Source of the DNA: a bacterium
GTDB lineage: Bacteria; SM23-81; DAOVCL01
Reading direction: 5' to 3'
Assembly (NCBI GenBank): GCA_029932675.1
Contig: JAOZPP010000060.1
Location: 1-20,213, forward strand
DNA: 20,213 nucleotides
Shown: one piece after another, positions 7,062-15,790 of the stretch
How positions within the stretch are numbered: position 1 is the stretch's first letter
Layout: each line of letters starts with the position of its first letter
Position numbers and translations under genes: made by a program
The notes under the pieces: model-generated
Seen by the model: only the letters and a program-made list of their open reading frames with translations
What the model was told of the DNA's origin: nothing
Databases searched by the model: none

Positions 7062-7889
7062 TCATCCCTTTTTGGGGTTCCCTCTTGAGCCCACGAATTC
7101 CACGCACCTCTTCACTATCTCAGCAAATGCCCTGGCCGCTTCCGAATCCTTGTATGACTCTACAAATGGTTTGCCTGAATCCCCCGATTCCACGATCTTT
7201 GGCTCAATTGGAATCCTCCCCAGGAAAGGAACCCCCAGCTCAAGCGCTGCCCGCTCTCCTCCCCCCACCTTAAAGAGCTCAATCCTCTTTCCACAGTGGG
7301 GACAGATGAGGCCACTCATATTCTCTAAGATCCCCATAATAGGCATCCCCAGCGCGCGGGCGAAGTTTACCGCCTTGCGGGAATCGAGAAGGGAAACCTC
7401 CTGAGGGGTAGTTACCACTATCGCCCCATCAATCCCACCAATAAGCTGGCCGATGCTCAAGGGTTCATCCCCTGTACCTGGGGGGAGGTCGATCACCAAG
7501 TAATTAAGTTTTCCCCAGTTGGTATCTTCTAAGAATTGCCTAATTGCCTTCATCTTTAGCGGCCCTCGCCAGATCACCGGAGAATTGGCATCGGGAAGGA
7601 GAAAGGCCATAGAGATCACCAAGAGATTGGGCAAAAGGCTCACCGGTTGAATCCTCTCTCCTACCATATTCAACCTTCTCCCCTCTAATCCCAGGAGCTT
7701 GGGGATATTTGGCCCGTGAATGTCTACATCTAAAAGTCCTACCCTCGTCCCCTGCTCTTGAGCAAAGGAGTAGGCCAGATTGGCTGCTACCGTGCTCTTG
7801 CCCACCCCTCCCTTACCGCTTATGATCACAATCTTGTGCTCGATTCCGCTGGTGTCTACTTGTGAGATCTGCCCCTTTTGCTCCATCAT
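7062..7889 (-). CDS. mrp: Mrp/ApbC family P-loop ATPase (Fe-S cluster carrier)
   Basis: This 275-residue protein has the deviant Walker A of the MinD/Mrp class (GKGGVGKS, residues 25-32), [16 protein letters not shown] (switch I region) and [17 protein letters not shown]. The two cysteines of the bridging Fe-S site are in ICPHCG (Cys196, Cys199). Members bind a [4Fe-4S] cluster between two subunits and hand it to apoproteins. It lacks the N-terminal DUF59 domain of some homologues. Start ATG follows AAAGGGAGAG, nine bases after the lpd stop. Grouping with lpd and cysK fits general cofactor and sulfur housekeeping. Confidence 0.92.
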   Translation of the reverse strand: MMEQKGQISQVDTSGIEHKIVIISGKGGVGKSTVAANLAYSFAQEQGTRVGLLDVDIHGPNIPKLLGLEGRRLNMVGERIQPVSLLPNLLVISMAFLLPDANSPVIWRGPLKMKAIRQFLEDTNWGKLNYLVIDLPPGTGDEPLSIGQLIGGIDGAIVVTTPQEVSLLDSRKAVNFARALGMPIMGILENMSGLICPHCGKRIELFKVGGGERAALELGVPFLGRIPIEPKIVESGDSGKPFVESYKDSEAARAFAEIVKRCVEFVGSRGNPKKG

Positions 7890-7898
7890 CTCTCCCTT

Positions 7899-9281
7899 TT
7901 ATAAAATATGCAGAGGACGGCCTAACGCCGCCAACGATGCCTCCCTTAGGGGCTCAGAAAGGGTGGGATGGGGATGAAATGTACGCACAAAATCTGAGCC
8001 TTTAGCTTCCATCTGGAGGGCTAATGCTGCCTCAGCAATCAGGTCTGTTGCCCTTGGACCTAAGATGTGGATACCTAAGATCTTCTCGGTCTTCCTCTCC
8101 ATCACTACCTTAACTGACCCTTCCACCTCCCCTTCCGCTATAGCCTTCCCATTAGCGGCAAAAGGGAATCTGCCTATGCTTACCTCATAGCCAAGCTTGG
8201 CAGCTTCCTCCGCCGTAACTCCCACCGAAGCCAGCTCTGGCCGAGAGAAGACACATCTGGGAACGAACCTATGATCTACCTCTACCCTTCCCCCCAGAGC
8301 ATTTTCAGCAGCGATCTCTCCCTCGCGGGAGGCCACATAGGCTAAAAGGTAGCCGCCGATAACATCCCCCGCCGCATAGATGTGGGGGACGCTTGTCTGT
8401 AAAAGCCTATTGACCCCGATGGCTCCATCAGCAATTTTTATCCCCATCTCCTCCAGGCCAAATCCCTCAAAATAGGGCTTTCTTCCGGGAGCTAAGAGTA
8501 TCTTCTCCACAGTGACCTTAGATCCCCCTGTAGGCGTTTGGAGGGAAGCAGAATACAACCCATCTTTATACGACACCTCCTCTACCTGAGTTCCTGTATA
8601 TACCTTTACCCCTTCCTTCCGTAAAACCCTCTCCAATTGGAGACAGAGCTCCTCATCCTCCCGCGGGAGGATGTGATCCATAAGTTCAACCAGAAAGACC
8701 TCACATCCGAAAAAGCGAAAGATAAAACTAAACTCCACCCCAATTCCCCCCCCACCTATGATAAGAAGGCTATCAGGGAGTTGCTCCAAGCTTAGGGCAG
8801 AGTCGCTATTCAAAACCCCGGGGCCTTCCAGCCCGGCAATGGGGAGCTGGGCGGGAGAGGAGCCCGTGGCCACAACTATCTTTTTAGCCTTGAACTTACC
8901 TTTACCTTCTACTTCTATAAGATGAGGCTGCAAAAATCGGGCCACCCCCTCTACCAACCTCACCCGACGAGCTCGCAGAAGGTGCTTTACCCCCCCTACC
9001 AATCTCTTTACCGCCCAATCTTTCCTCTTTAAAACCCCATCCCAATCGAGGCTAATACCTTCTGCTCTCAGGCCAAAGGAGGAAAGGCTCTGCAATCTAT
9101 GGTACAGTTCGGCAATCGAGAGGAGGGCCTTGGTGGGAATACAGCCCTGATTGAGGCAAACTCCCCCCACCTCCCCTTTCTCCACTAACGTTACCTTAGC
9201 CCCCAATTGGGCACCCCTTATGGCCCCTACATATCCAGCGGGACCGCCTCCAATTATTAGGAGATCCGTCTCCTCGACCAT
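7899..9281 (-). CDS. lpdA: Dihydrolipoyl dehydrogenase
   Basis: This 460-residue protein is the FAD flavoenzyme that reoxidises dihydrolipoamide of 2-oxoacid dehydrogenases or the glycine cleavage system. The FAD Rossmann motif is GGGPAGY (11-17), the redox disulfide is GGVCLNQGCIPTK (Cys42, Cys47), the NAD motif is IGGGGIGVEF, and the second FAD motif is IYAAGDVIGG. The C-terminal catalytic His-Glu pair is in HPHPTLSE. A mercuric or other reductase is unlikely given the HPHPTLSE end. The E1/E2 partners are not nearby. The ATG is preceded by AAGGAG at seven bases. It lies between accA and mrp, with gaps of 54 and 9 bases. Confidence 0.95.
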   Translation of the reverse strand: MVEETDLLIIGGGPAGYVGAIRGAQLGAKVTLVEKGEVGGVCLNQGCIPTKALLSIAELYHRLQSLSSFGLRAEGISLDWDGVLKRKDWAVKRLVGGVKHLLRARRVRLVEGVARFLQPHLIEVEGKGKFKAKKIVVATGSSPAQLPIAGLEGPGVLNSDSALSLEQLPDSLLIIGGGGIGVEFSFIFRFFGCEVFLVELMDHILPREDEELCLQLERVLRKEGVKVYTGTQVEEVSYKDGLYSASLQTPTGGSKVTVEKILLAPGRKPYFEGFGLEEMGIKIADGAIGVNRLLQTSVPHIYAAGDVIGGYLLAYVASREGEIAAENALGGRVEVDHRFVPRCVFSRPELASVGVTAEEAAKLGYEVSIGRFPFAANGKAIAEGEVEGSVKVVMERKTEKILGIHILGPRATDLIAEAALALQMEAKGSDFVRTFHPHPTLSEPLREASLAALGRPLHIL

Positions 9282-9335
9282 ACCTCAACTCCTTTCAGTC
9301 CCTTCCATTAACCCTCACCATCCTTATGGAATCCC

Positions 9336-10292
9336 TTATTCGGAAAAGACCCCCATTGCGCGAAGTTTCTCCAACCTCCTTTTGATGAGCACCTCCGGTG
9401 AGAGCTTCACTAATTTGTTCAACTCCCTGGAAATTTCTGCCTTTAATATCCTCGCCGCTTGAGGCGGATCCCGATGAGCTCCGCCAAGAGGCTCAGGAAC
9501 GATCTTATCTATCACCCCTAAGTCCCTTAGGTCCGCGGAGGCCACCTTTAAAGCCTCGGCCGCCTGAGGAGCTTGCGCCCTATCCCTCCAGAGGATGGCC
9601 GCACAGCCCTCTGGGGAGATAACCGAATACCAAGAGTTTTCCATCATCAGCACCACATCCCCCACCCCGATCCCCAGAGCCCCCCCACTTGCCCCCTCTC
9701 CCACAATAGAGATAATCACTGGAACTGGCAACTTAGACATCTCCCTTAGGTTCCTGGCTATGGCCTCAGCCTGTCCCCTCTCCTCAGCACCTATCCCTGG
9801 ATAGGCCCCTGGAGTATCTACAAGAATGATAATCGGCTTCTTGAATTTGGCGGCCATCTGCATCAACCTCAAAGCTTTTCTATAACCTTCTGGATGAGGC
9901 ATCCCAAAATTTCGGAAAAGGTTCTCCTTTGTTCCCCTTCCCTTTTGATGACCAATGAACATACAGGAACGGCCGCTAAATCTGGCTAAGCCGCCGATGA
10001 TTGCCTTGTCATCACCAAAAAGTCTATCTCCATGGAGTTCAACGAAATCTTCGGCCATAAGCTTTATGTAATCCAATGAATAGGGACGATCCGGATGACG
10101 GGCCAACTGCACCCTCTGCCAACGGGTGAGGCGGGAGTATATCTCCTTTTGAAGTTTCCCCAACTTCTTTTCCAGGATAGCAATCTCTGAGGAGAGCTCG
10201 ATATTTGAGCTTGAGCTAAACTCCTTCATATCCTCAATCTTTTTCTCCAACTCCACGATAGGCTTTTCAAAGTCTAAGACGAACTTAGCCAT
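9336..10292 (-). CDS. accA: Acetyl-CoA carboxylase carboxyltransferase subunit alpha
   Basis: This 318-residue protein matches the family length. An N-terminal coiled coil (residues 10-55) leads into the signature [19 protein letters not shown], followed by [30 protein letters not shown], the oxyanion-hole glycines in [15 protein letters not shown], and [11 protein letters not shown]. It forms the alpha half of the cytoplasmic carboxyltransferase that makes malonyl-CoA. The beta subunit (accD), which pairs with it, is not in this window. The start overlaps the end of the preceding transferase gene by eight bases, with GAAGGAAA as ribosome binding site, so translational coupling is likely. Confidence 0.97.
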   Translation of the reverse strand: MAKFVLDFEKPIVELEKKIEDMKEFSSSSNIELSSEIAILEKKLGKLQKEIYSRLTRWQRVQLARHPDRPYSLDYIKLMAEDFVELHGDRLFGDDKAIIGGLARFSGRSCMFIGHQKGRGTKENLFRNFGMPHPEGYRKALRLMQMAAKFKKPIIILVDTPGAYPGIGAEERGQAEAIARNLREMSKLPVPVIISIVGEGASGGALGIGVGDVVLMMENSWYSVISPEGCAAILWRDRAQAPQAAEALKVASADLRDLGVIDKIVPEPLGGAHRDPPQAARILKAEISRELNKLVKLSPEVLIKRRLEKLRAMGVFSE

Positions 10293-11340
10293 TTTCCTTC
10301 TTTCTCCCGTTATTTATATTATGAAGCCCCAAAACCGCTATCAGACTGGCCATAGTTAAGGCAACGAAAAGAATAACCATAAGCCTGGGGTTAGCTGTGA
10401 CAAAGCCTATACAGACCAGCCCAAAAAGGCCGGAGATAAGGTAAAGGGTGATAACGGTAACTCTTGGAGTAAATCCAAGATCTAAAAGGACATAATGAAT
10501 ATGGCCTCGGTCTGGGGCTAAGATGCTTCTCCTCCTCCAGAAGCGTCTTATTATCGTGGTAAATGACTCCACAATTGGCACCCCTAAAGCCACAATAGGA
10601 ACGAATAGAGCCACAGCAGCTACAGTCTTCAGTGGCCTGATCAAGGAGATTGAGGCAAGCAGGAAACCCAAGAGCATACTGCCTGCATCCCCCATAAAGA
10701 TGCGTGCCGGGGGGAAATTGTACCTCAAAAACCCGAGACACCCTCCTGCTATTCCAGCACAGAGAAACGGAGTGAGATACCCCTCCCTCATCAATCCTAC
10801 GGTCAGCAGAACTAAAGCAACGATTATAGAGGTTCCCGCAGCCAGTCCATCTAAGCCATCGATTAGGTTGATTGCATTGGTTATGAAGACAACCCACAAT
10901 AGGGTAAAAGGTATCCCCCACGCACCTAAATAAAGAGGGTGACGGAATGGATTGCTGAGAAAGGTTACCCCCAGGCCAAAATTGACCAGCACAAGGCCCG
11001 CAATTATCTGAACCCCTATCTTCAAGACTGGTGATGCACGCTTGAGGTCATCGTACAGCCCTAAAAAGAAGATAAGGGTCGAACCGATGATTATCCCTTC
11101 CAGATATCTCTCCCCGTGAGAGAAGAACCCCCTCCAGAAGATAAACGGAATAACCAAAATCACCAAAAAAGTAAAGTAAAGTGCCACTCCGCCGAGAAGA
11201 GGGATGGGGGAATGGTGGATCTTCCTCCCCCCAGGTCGATCCACCATCCCCTTTCTCAACGCCCATCCCTTGATCCAACTGGTAAGGAGAAAGGCAATGG
11301 TGGCCGAAAGACAGAAGGAGAAACCAAGGGCTAAGCCCAA
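10285..11340 (-). CDS. WecA/TagO-type undecaprenyl-phosphate sugar-1-phosphate transferase
   Basis: This 351-residue polytopic membrane protein of the MraY/WecA superfamily starts polysaccharide synthesis by moving a HexNAc-1-phosphate, usually GlcNAc, from UDP-sugar to undecaprenyl phosphate. Motifs in order are [19 protein letters not shown], the Asp-rich [41 protein letters not shown], and the cytosolic [21 protein letters not shown], whose HIH pattern separates WecA-like from MraY enzymes. The start is TTG with AGGA five bases upstream. The first helix begins immediately, which supports this start. It lies six bases after the aminopeptidase gene and overlaps accA. Product use (O-antigen, common antigen or other) is not clear from neighbours. 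Confidence 0.93.
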   Translation of the reverse strand: MGLALGFSFCLSATIAFLLTSWIKGWALRKGMVDRPGGRKIHHSPIPLLGGVALYFTFLVILVIPFIFWRGFFSHGERYLEGIIIGSTLIFFLGLYDDLKRASPVLKIGVQIIAGLVLVNFGLGVTFLSNPFRHPLYLGAWGIPFTLLWVVFITNAINLIDGLDGLAAGTSIIVALVLLTVGLMREGYLTPFLCAGIAGGCLGFLRYNFPPARIFMGDAGSMLLGFLLASISLIRPLKTVAAVALFVPIVALGVPIVESFTTIIRRFWRRRSILAPDRGHIHYVLLDLGFTPRVTVITLYLISGLFGLVCIGFVTANPRLMVILFVALTMASLIAVLGLHNINNGRKKENG

Positions 11341-11346
11341 TTTTTC

Positions 11347-12417
11347 CTATCCCTTGATAAGCATCTTGCCATCTTTCTGCACCAGCTTCCCATCGATATA
11401 GATCTCTCCTCCTTGGCGCATATCCTTAATGAGATCCCAATGAATTGCCGATCGGTCATCACCACCGCATTCCTTTATTCCTGCCCCTAAGGCAAGATGA
11501 ATTGTTCCCCCCATCTTCTCGTCGAAGAGGGTATTATCAACGAACTTGTTTATTCCGTAGTTCGTCCCTATCCCTATCTCTCCCAGGGAATTGCTCAACT
11601 TATCGGTCTTCAAAACCTGGTGAAGGTAATCCTCGTTAGAACTGGCTGTAGCCTTGATCACTTTCCCCTTCCTGAACCATAACCTTATATCCTTAACCTG
11701 TTTCACCTGTCTGGCTGGAAAGTCAAAATAGACATATCCCTCCACCGTTTCCCTTACCGGCGAGGTAAATACCTCCCCCCCCGGCATATTCTTTGTGCCA
11801 TCCGATTTGAGCCCTTTTCTTCCCTCAATTCCCATGGTAATGTCGGTCTCCCTCCCTACCAGCCTCACCTCCTTCCCCTCGGTTAAGAGGGTAACCAAGG
11901 GGTCCATCTCCTTGGAAAGCTTCTCCCAATCGAGGAGCGTCGCTCCGAAGATGAAATCTTCAAACTCCTCAAAGGACATAAAGGCGTTCTGAGCCATTCC
12001 AGTAGAGGGATAACAACAGAGGTTCCATCGCGTGTTTCTCACCCTCTCCTTATAAACCTTCATCGCCGCCTTGCGAGAGATGACCACCTTCTCGCTGTCC
12101 ACATTGTTTAAAGCGTTAGTATTTCGATTCCCCATAAGGCCTATCCAGACATCGGTATGTTTCATCTCATAGAGGTCAATCACCGGCTCCTTGGACAGGG
12201 CCTCCTTAGATGAATATTTGTATCTCAAATAGGTTAAGCTCTCGTCACCCCAATGGAACCTGGGGTAAGCATCCCTTTGCCAACATAGCTTGGCTATCTC
12301 TTTAACTAAAGGGATGCCGTCAAAACCTGAAGAGATAACTACTGTCTCCCCCTCTTTTACCTTGGTAGAGTAGTTAACCAATATTTCAGCAAGTTTTTTA
12401 TATCGTGGGTCCTCCAT
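11347..12417 (-). CDS. M29 family aminopeptidase
   Basis: This 356-residue protein is a cytoplasmic metallo-aminopeptidase of the AmpS/AmpT (thermophilic) family. The N-terminal domain begins with YKKLAEILVNYSTKVKEGETVVI. The C-terminal metal-binding region shows LGEIGIGTNYGIN, DNTLFDEKMGGTIHLALG and RSAIHWDLI, which carry the Glu, His and Asp metal ligands of the family, and ends in a GEIYIDGKLVQKDGKML strand pair. Length is slightly short compared with about 400-410 for typical members. ATG follows AGGGAGGGAAAG. It is the first gene after the 175-base gap below the lipoprotein gene and is tightly followed by the WecA-like gene. Preferred substrates cannot be read from sequence. Confidence 0.9.
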   Translation of the reverse strand: MEDPRYKKLAEILVNYSTKVKEGETVVISSGFDGIPLVKEIAKLCWQRDAYPRFHWGDESLTYLRYKYSSKEALSKEPVIDLYEMKHTDVWIGLMGNRNTNALNNVDSEKVVISRKAAMKVYKERVRNTRWNLCCYPSTGMAQNAFMSFEEFEDFIFGATLLDWEKLSKEMDPLVTLLTEGKEVRLVGRETDITMGIEGRKGLKSDGTKNMPGGEVFTSPVRETVEGYVYFDFPARQVKQVKDIRLWFRKGKVIKATASSNEDYLHQVLKTDKLSNSLGEIGIGTNYGINKFVDNTLFDEKMGGTIHLALGAGIKECGGDDRSAIHWDLIKDMRQGGEIYIDGKLVQKDGKMLIKG

Positions 12418-12592
12418 CTTTCCCTCCCTTTCTCCGCTTTGAATTTAACTCCCTGGGACACAGATTTGCGCAGACCTTCGGGACCTGGGGTGCCATCAGG
12501 ATTCCTGCCTTGACCGAGTGCTGTGGGTAAAGATCCTTAAGACCTCTCTACTTTGTTGTTTGGAATTTGAAATCTTCACAATATCACCCCAT
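12418..12592. other. Intergenic gap without a recognised gene
   Basis: These 175 bases lie between the lipoprotein and aminopeptidase genes. No open frame with a start signal, tRNA or terminator is evident. A stretch near 12455-12475 (GGACACAGATTTGCGCAGAC) resembles dispersed degenerate repeat sequence. Confidence 0.4.
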
Positions 12593-13354
12593 CTATTCCC
12601 CTGTGGTTACCCAGATAGTATCAGTAACGGCTATCACCCCTGCGCCAAAAGTCCCCTGGCCTTTCTCGACGTTTCCCTCAGGAAGGCCAGCGGGTAGCTG
12701 AAAGGGGATGTCGTAATAGCCCACAAAGCTTCGGTTGTAGGCGACCACCCAGACCACATAGGGGCCAGGGAGGGGCTCGGTTGTGCCCTTTTTCTGAAAA
12801 GTTTCTTTAATTATGGAGATTGATCTCTCATTATGAGGGGAAATCTGAGTAAACCCCTTGGCACTATCAGCTTCTCCCACTCCTACCACCGAGATGAAAT
12901 ATCCCCGGGCACTATCTGAAATGCTCCACTCTGTATGAGGGATTGGTGTCGTGCCATATCTATAGGTCTGTGGGGGAGATGGATATAGTGAGGTAATTCC
13001 AAAATCCCCCGGCATAACCGCCACCGCCTGAACCGTGTAGCTATCCGGTTCGCTGAAGACGAAGAGCGAGCAGGGAGAAAGGGGAGGGAAAAGGTTTGGA
13101 CCCATCAGATAGTAAGTCCCCGTAGCATCTATCCGACCCAACTTGTGGCCATTCACCTTAACCTGGGCCTCCAAGAATGGAATGCTGTCCTTCTCCACCG
13201 ATACCGAGGCTATATCCATCCCGCTGTTTAGATCCCGCACCACCACACCCTCAACCTGATAGGTATGCTCCTCAGGTGGGGTTATCTTCTTCCCCTTTTC
13301 GCATCCCCCAAATACCAGCACAAAAATTCCGAACAAAACAAGTAGATATTTCAT
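12593..13354 (-). CDS. Lipoprotein of unknown function
   Basis: The N terminus MKYLLVLFGIFVLVFGGC is a textbook lipoprotein signal with the lipidated Cys at residue 18. After a short linker (EKGKKITPPEEHTYQ) come beta-rich segments: VEGVVVRDLNSGMDIASVSVEKD resembles the start of a carboxypeptidase-regulatory-like or transthyretin-like fold, and VQAVAVMPGDF and GPYVVWVVAYNRSFVGYYDI look like further strands. The protein is about 253 residues and has no catalytic motif I recognise. The ATG is preceded by AGGAAGG, and a good promoter lies about 115 bases upstream of the start site of translation. It sits between dapB and housekeeping genes with gaps on both sides, so it is probably an independent unit. 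Confidence 0.75.
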   Translation of the reverse strand: MKYLLVLFGIFVLVFGGCEKGKKITPPEEHTYQVEGVVVRDLNSGMDIASVSVEKDSIPFLEAQVKVNGHKLGRIDATGTYYLMGPNLFPPLSPCSLFVFSEPDSYTVQAVAVMPGDFGITSLYPSPPQTYRYGTTPIPHTEWSISDSARGYFISVVGVGEADSAKGFTQISPHNERSISIIKETFQKKGTTEPLPGPYVVWVVAYNRSFVGYYDIPFQLPAGLPEGNVEKGQGTFGAGVIAVTDTIWVTTGE

Positions 13355-13399
13355 CCTTCCTACCTCTTTCTAACTTAACCGCCTACGGGGGGCTTTTTT

Positions 13400-13449
13400 G
13401 ACAGGATAACAAGATTCACAAAGTTTCTGGTCATCCCCTCAATCCTGTC
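13400..13449. repeat. Dispersed inverted repeat (GACAGGAT...ATCCTGTC)
   Basis: The left arm GACAGGAT (13400-13407) and right arm ATCCTGTC (13442-13449) flank a spacer with degenerate repeats of the same word (AACAAGATTCACAAAG). The layout is that of a short dispersed element common in bacterial genomes. It lies in the leader of the lipoprotein gene and could fold in the transcript. Confidence 0.5.
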
Positions 13450-13475
13450 TAAAAATCGATTTTTTACACTATGAA

Positions 13476-13504
13476 CTTATAATCCGCCCCCTAACCTCTG
13501 TGAA
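13476..13504 (-). promoter_or_regulatory. Sigma-70 type promoter for the lipoprotein gene
   Basis: On the minus strand, TTCACA (13504-13499, 5/6 of the -35 consensus) is spaced 17 bases from TATAAG (13481-13476, 5/6 of the -10). It lies just beyond the dapB stop and faces the lipoprotein gene. The predicted start is near 13469, just ahead of an AAAAATCGATTTTT palindrome at 13451-13464. Confidence 0.5.
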
Positions 13505-13507
13505 CTG

Positions 13508-14278
13508 TTATAACTTCAACACATCGGCCATAGTGTAAAGGCCATTGGGTGCCTTGGCGACAAATTTGGCAGCCAAGAGGGCTCCCCGGGCAAAGCAGTC
13601 CCTGGAATGGGCCCGGTGGGTAAACTCCAACCTCTCCCCTAACCCCCCAAAGATGACCGTATGCTCCCCTACGATGTCACCAGCCCTAATAGAATGGACA
13701 CCGATCTCCCCCTCCCCTCTCCTCCCCTTCCTTCCCTGGATGGGCCTGCCCCCAGTATGTTGGGCCAGGATCTCGGCCAGCCTCTTGGCCGTGCCACTGG
13801 GGGAGTCACCCTTAAACCTATGATGGGCCTCCACTATCTCTATATCCCAATCGGAGCCCAGAAGTTGAGACACCCTCTCCATCAACCCAAACAGAACATT
13901 CACCCCCACGCTCATATTGGGGGAAACCAGACAGGGAATCTGAGGCCCAAGCTCTTTAATCCTCCGCTCCTCCTTGGGCGAAAAGCCGGTTGTCCCAATG
14001 ACTATGGGCAACCCTTTCCCTACACAGTATTGGAGGTGATCAAGGGCGGCGTTAGGGGTAGTAAAATCAATCAACAATCCCTTGGAGGCCTGCAAGGAAT
14101 CGGTGATCGGGACCCCTAAAGGCCCTATCCCAGCCACCTCCCCTACATCCTTTCCCAAGAGATGGTTCCCGGGGGCTTCAACCGCCCCGCAGAGCTTTAA
14201 CCCCTTGTCCTTAGAGAGAAGGCCCACTACCTTCCTTCCCATCCTCCCTGCTGCGCCACAAACCGTTACCTCGATCAT
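13508..14278 (-). CDS. dapB: 4-hydroxy-tetrahydrodipicolinate reductase
   Basis: This 256-residue protein catalyses the NAD(P)H-dependent second step after DapA in diaminopimelate/lysine synthesis. The N-terminal nucleotide-binding motif is VCGAAGRMGRKV (residues 6-17). IDFTTPNAALDHL, GTTGFSPKE, SPNMSVGVNVLF and the substrate/catalytic motif EAHHRFKGDSPSGTAKRLAE are all in order, and FARGALLAAKFV lies near the end. Length is normal. The ATG overlaps the dapA stop by four bases (ATGA) with TTGAGGG as ribosome binding site, a clear translationally coupled pair. Confidence 0.97.
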   Translation of the reverse strand: MIEVTVCGAAGRMGRKVVGLLSKDKGLKLCGAVEAPGNHLLGKDVGEVAGIGPLGVPITDSLQASKGLLIDFTTPNAALDHLQYCVGKGLPIVIGTTGFSPKEERRIKELGPQIPCLVSPNMSVGVNVLFGLMERVSQLLGSDWDIEIVEAHHRFKGDSPSGTAKRLAEILAQHTGGRPIQGRKGRRGEGEIGVHSIRAGDIVGEHTVIFGGLGERLEFTHRAHSRDCFARGALLAAKFVAKAPNGLYTMADVLKL

Positions 14279-15147
14279 CCCTCAATCAAACCGTAGTCCG
14301 CCATCGCTCTCTTCAGGAAATCGAGATTTCCCACAGAAAGGGGGGCTAAAGGAGGCCTTAGCTCCCCGTTGAGTAAACCGGCAAGTTTCATCGCTCCTTT
14401 CAAAGGGATAGGATTGCCTTCCAGAAAGAGGGCTTTAATCAAAGGGAATAACTTAAAATGCAATTCCCTAGCCCTCTCTAAATCCCCTTGAAAGAAGGCA
14501 TCAACCAAACCGGCCATGTCCTGGGGAACAAGGTTGGCCACTGTAGAGATAACCCCCTGTGCGCCAATGGAAAGCATAGGCAAGGTCAAACTGTCATCAC
14601 CAGAGAGAACGGTAATTTCACAACTACTTAGAATATGGGAAACCTGATCTAAGGAACCACTGGCCTCCTTTATTCCCACAATGTTGGAGATCTTGGATAG
14701 CTTAGTCACTACCTCTGGAGGGATACCCTTCCCGGTGCGGGAGGGAACATTGTATAGGACGATTGGAATCTGCACCTCCTTCGCTATGTGCGCATAATGG
14801 TTATATATTCCCTCCGGATTTGGTTTGTTGCCAAAAGGAGAGATGACCAAAACCCCATCAGCCCCTCTCCTCTTGGCCTCTCTGGTGAGCTCTATAGCTA
14901 CCTGGGTGCTGGATGAGCCTGTTCCCGGAATAACCGGAATTCGCCCCCTAACCTCCTCCACCACAGCCTTAATTATCTCCCCCCGCTCCTCAAAACTAAG
15001 GGTAAAAGCTTCCCCAGTGCATCCACAGGGAACAAGTCCGTCTGTTCCTCTCTCCAGATGGAAGTTTACCAACTCCCTAAGCTTTTCTTGATCAACCTGG
15101 CCGTTCTGAAAGGGGGTTACTAAGGCCACGAGAGATCCTTTGAACAT
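14275..15147 (-). CDS. dapA: 4-hydroxy-tetrahydrodipicolinate synthase (altered proton-relay residues)
   Basis: This 290-residue protein condenses pyruvate with aspartate semialdehyde. I chose ATG 15147 (MFKGSLVALVTPF) because AAGGAGG sits seven bases upstream and the family begins here. An in-frame start at 15213 would add 22 unrelated residues. The Schiff-base lysine is K160 (VGIKEASG), the catalytic Tyr is Y132 (LYNVPSRTG) and the carboxylate-binding Arg is R137. Two family residues differ: the GTTGE loop is GCTGE, placing Cys43 where E. coli has Thr44, and PYYN is PFGN, so Gly106 replaces Tyr107 of the E. coli relay. Coupling to dapB still argues for this function, though a related aldolase is possible. 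Confidence 0.92.
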   Translation of the reverse strand: MFKGSLVALVTPFQNGQVDQEKLRELVNFHLERGTDGLVPCGCTGEAFTLSFEERGEIIKAVVEEVRGRIPVIPGTGSSSTQVAIELTREAKRRGADGVLVISPFGNKPNPEGIYNHYAHIAKEVQIPIVLYNVPSRTGKGIPPEVVTKLSKISNIVGIKEASGSLDQVSHILSSCEITVLSGDDSLTLPMLSIGAQGVISTVANLVPQDMAGLVDAFFQGDLERARELHFKLFPLIKALFLEGNPIPLKGAMKLAGLLNGELRPPLAPLSVGNLDFLKRAMADYGLIEG

Positions 15148-15168
15148 CAATTCCTCCTTGACACAGGG

Positions 15169-15197
15169 AAAATAACTCATCGGCCCGAATAAGTCAA
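15169..15197 (-). promoter_or_regulatory. Sigma-70 type promoter for dapAB
   Basis: TTGACT (15197-15192, 5/6) and TATTTT (15174-15169, 4/6) are separated by 17 bases. The predicted start near 15162 gives a leader of about 15 bases containing the AAGGAGG site. A 6-bp inverted repeat (TGCCAT...ATGGCA) lies just upstream. Confidence 0.4.
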
Positions 15198-15396
15198 ACA
15201 AAAAAGATGCCATGCAATATATATGGCACTGGGAAGGTAGAAGGAAAACAGGGCGTGGGGTAAAGGAGATTCCGCCGCTAAAACCGTCCTTCCTTTTCGG
15301 CCCAGGATTGTAATTAGCCTGAGCTATATGAAGAAGGAATTGGTCCCGATCTATTCATAAATTAGCACCAAGCCCCAAATTGTTATATGCCTTGGC

Positions 15397-15459
15397 TGTG
15401 GGGACAGGTCTTTAGACCTGTCCGCAGAAAGCGGACAGACCTGAAGGTCTGTCCCTACA
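15397..15459. repeat. 63-bp compound palindrome
   Basis: The outer arms TGTGGGGACAG and CTGTCCCTACA pair with one mismatch. Inside are two further perfect palindromes (GGACAGGTCT-TT-AGACCTGTCC and GGACAGACCT-GA-AGGTCTGTCC) and a central TCCGC-AGAAA-GCGGA. It can fold as one long cruciform or as two tandem hairpins. The build is that of a REP/MITE-like dispersed element. No flanking target duplication is evident. Confidence 0.65.
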
Positions 15460-15790
15460 TCTTAAAACTGAAAAGGTTATGTCAATTGGCCATCAGTTTA
15501 TGAATGAATGAGCCGGGCTAAGAGTCTATCTTACCTCAAAAAACCTACATCGCAAATAAGCTCAGCTCAAAAAATCCTTGACTTTCTGCAAGGGATTTGT
15601 GATGGTACGGCAAAAAGTCCGATTGAGAGCTATAACTGGCTAGACTCCAAAATATAACATATTTATATTTCAATAAGTTGCATTTCGCACCTGGAACGTG
15701 TTAAAACAAATTTTAACTTTTTGCCTAACCATCATTTGTTATTTTTTACAATAAGATTCCCACGGGGGATTTTCTTCTGTGAGGTGATAG

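Larger units (their letters stand above)
15148..15790. other. Divergent intergenic region between dapA and the secreted-protein gene
   Basis: These 643 bases hold the dapA promoter on the minus side and the 63-bp palindrome at 15397-15459, but no convincing gene. ATTCATAAA (15354-15362) recurs in inverted orientation as TTTATGAAT (about 15497-15505), so the palindrome may be the core of a larger decayed element. The last 120 bases before 15791 are AT-rich. No clear promoter for the plus-strand operon could be fixed. Confidence 0.5.

Noticed and set aside
12455-12545. Possible SRP/4.5S-like RNA (GGTCCCGAAGG and GGTCAAGG on the minus strand)
   Set aside because: The diagnostic GGAAGG...AGCAGC apical loop is missing and the ends do not pair.
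15195-15212. Sigma-54-like site upstream of dapA on the minus strand (TGGCATC-TTTT-TTGT)
   Set aside because: The -12 element is GT instead of the nearly invariant GC, and an overlapping sigma-70 promoter with 17-base spacing explains dapA expression better.
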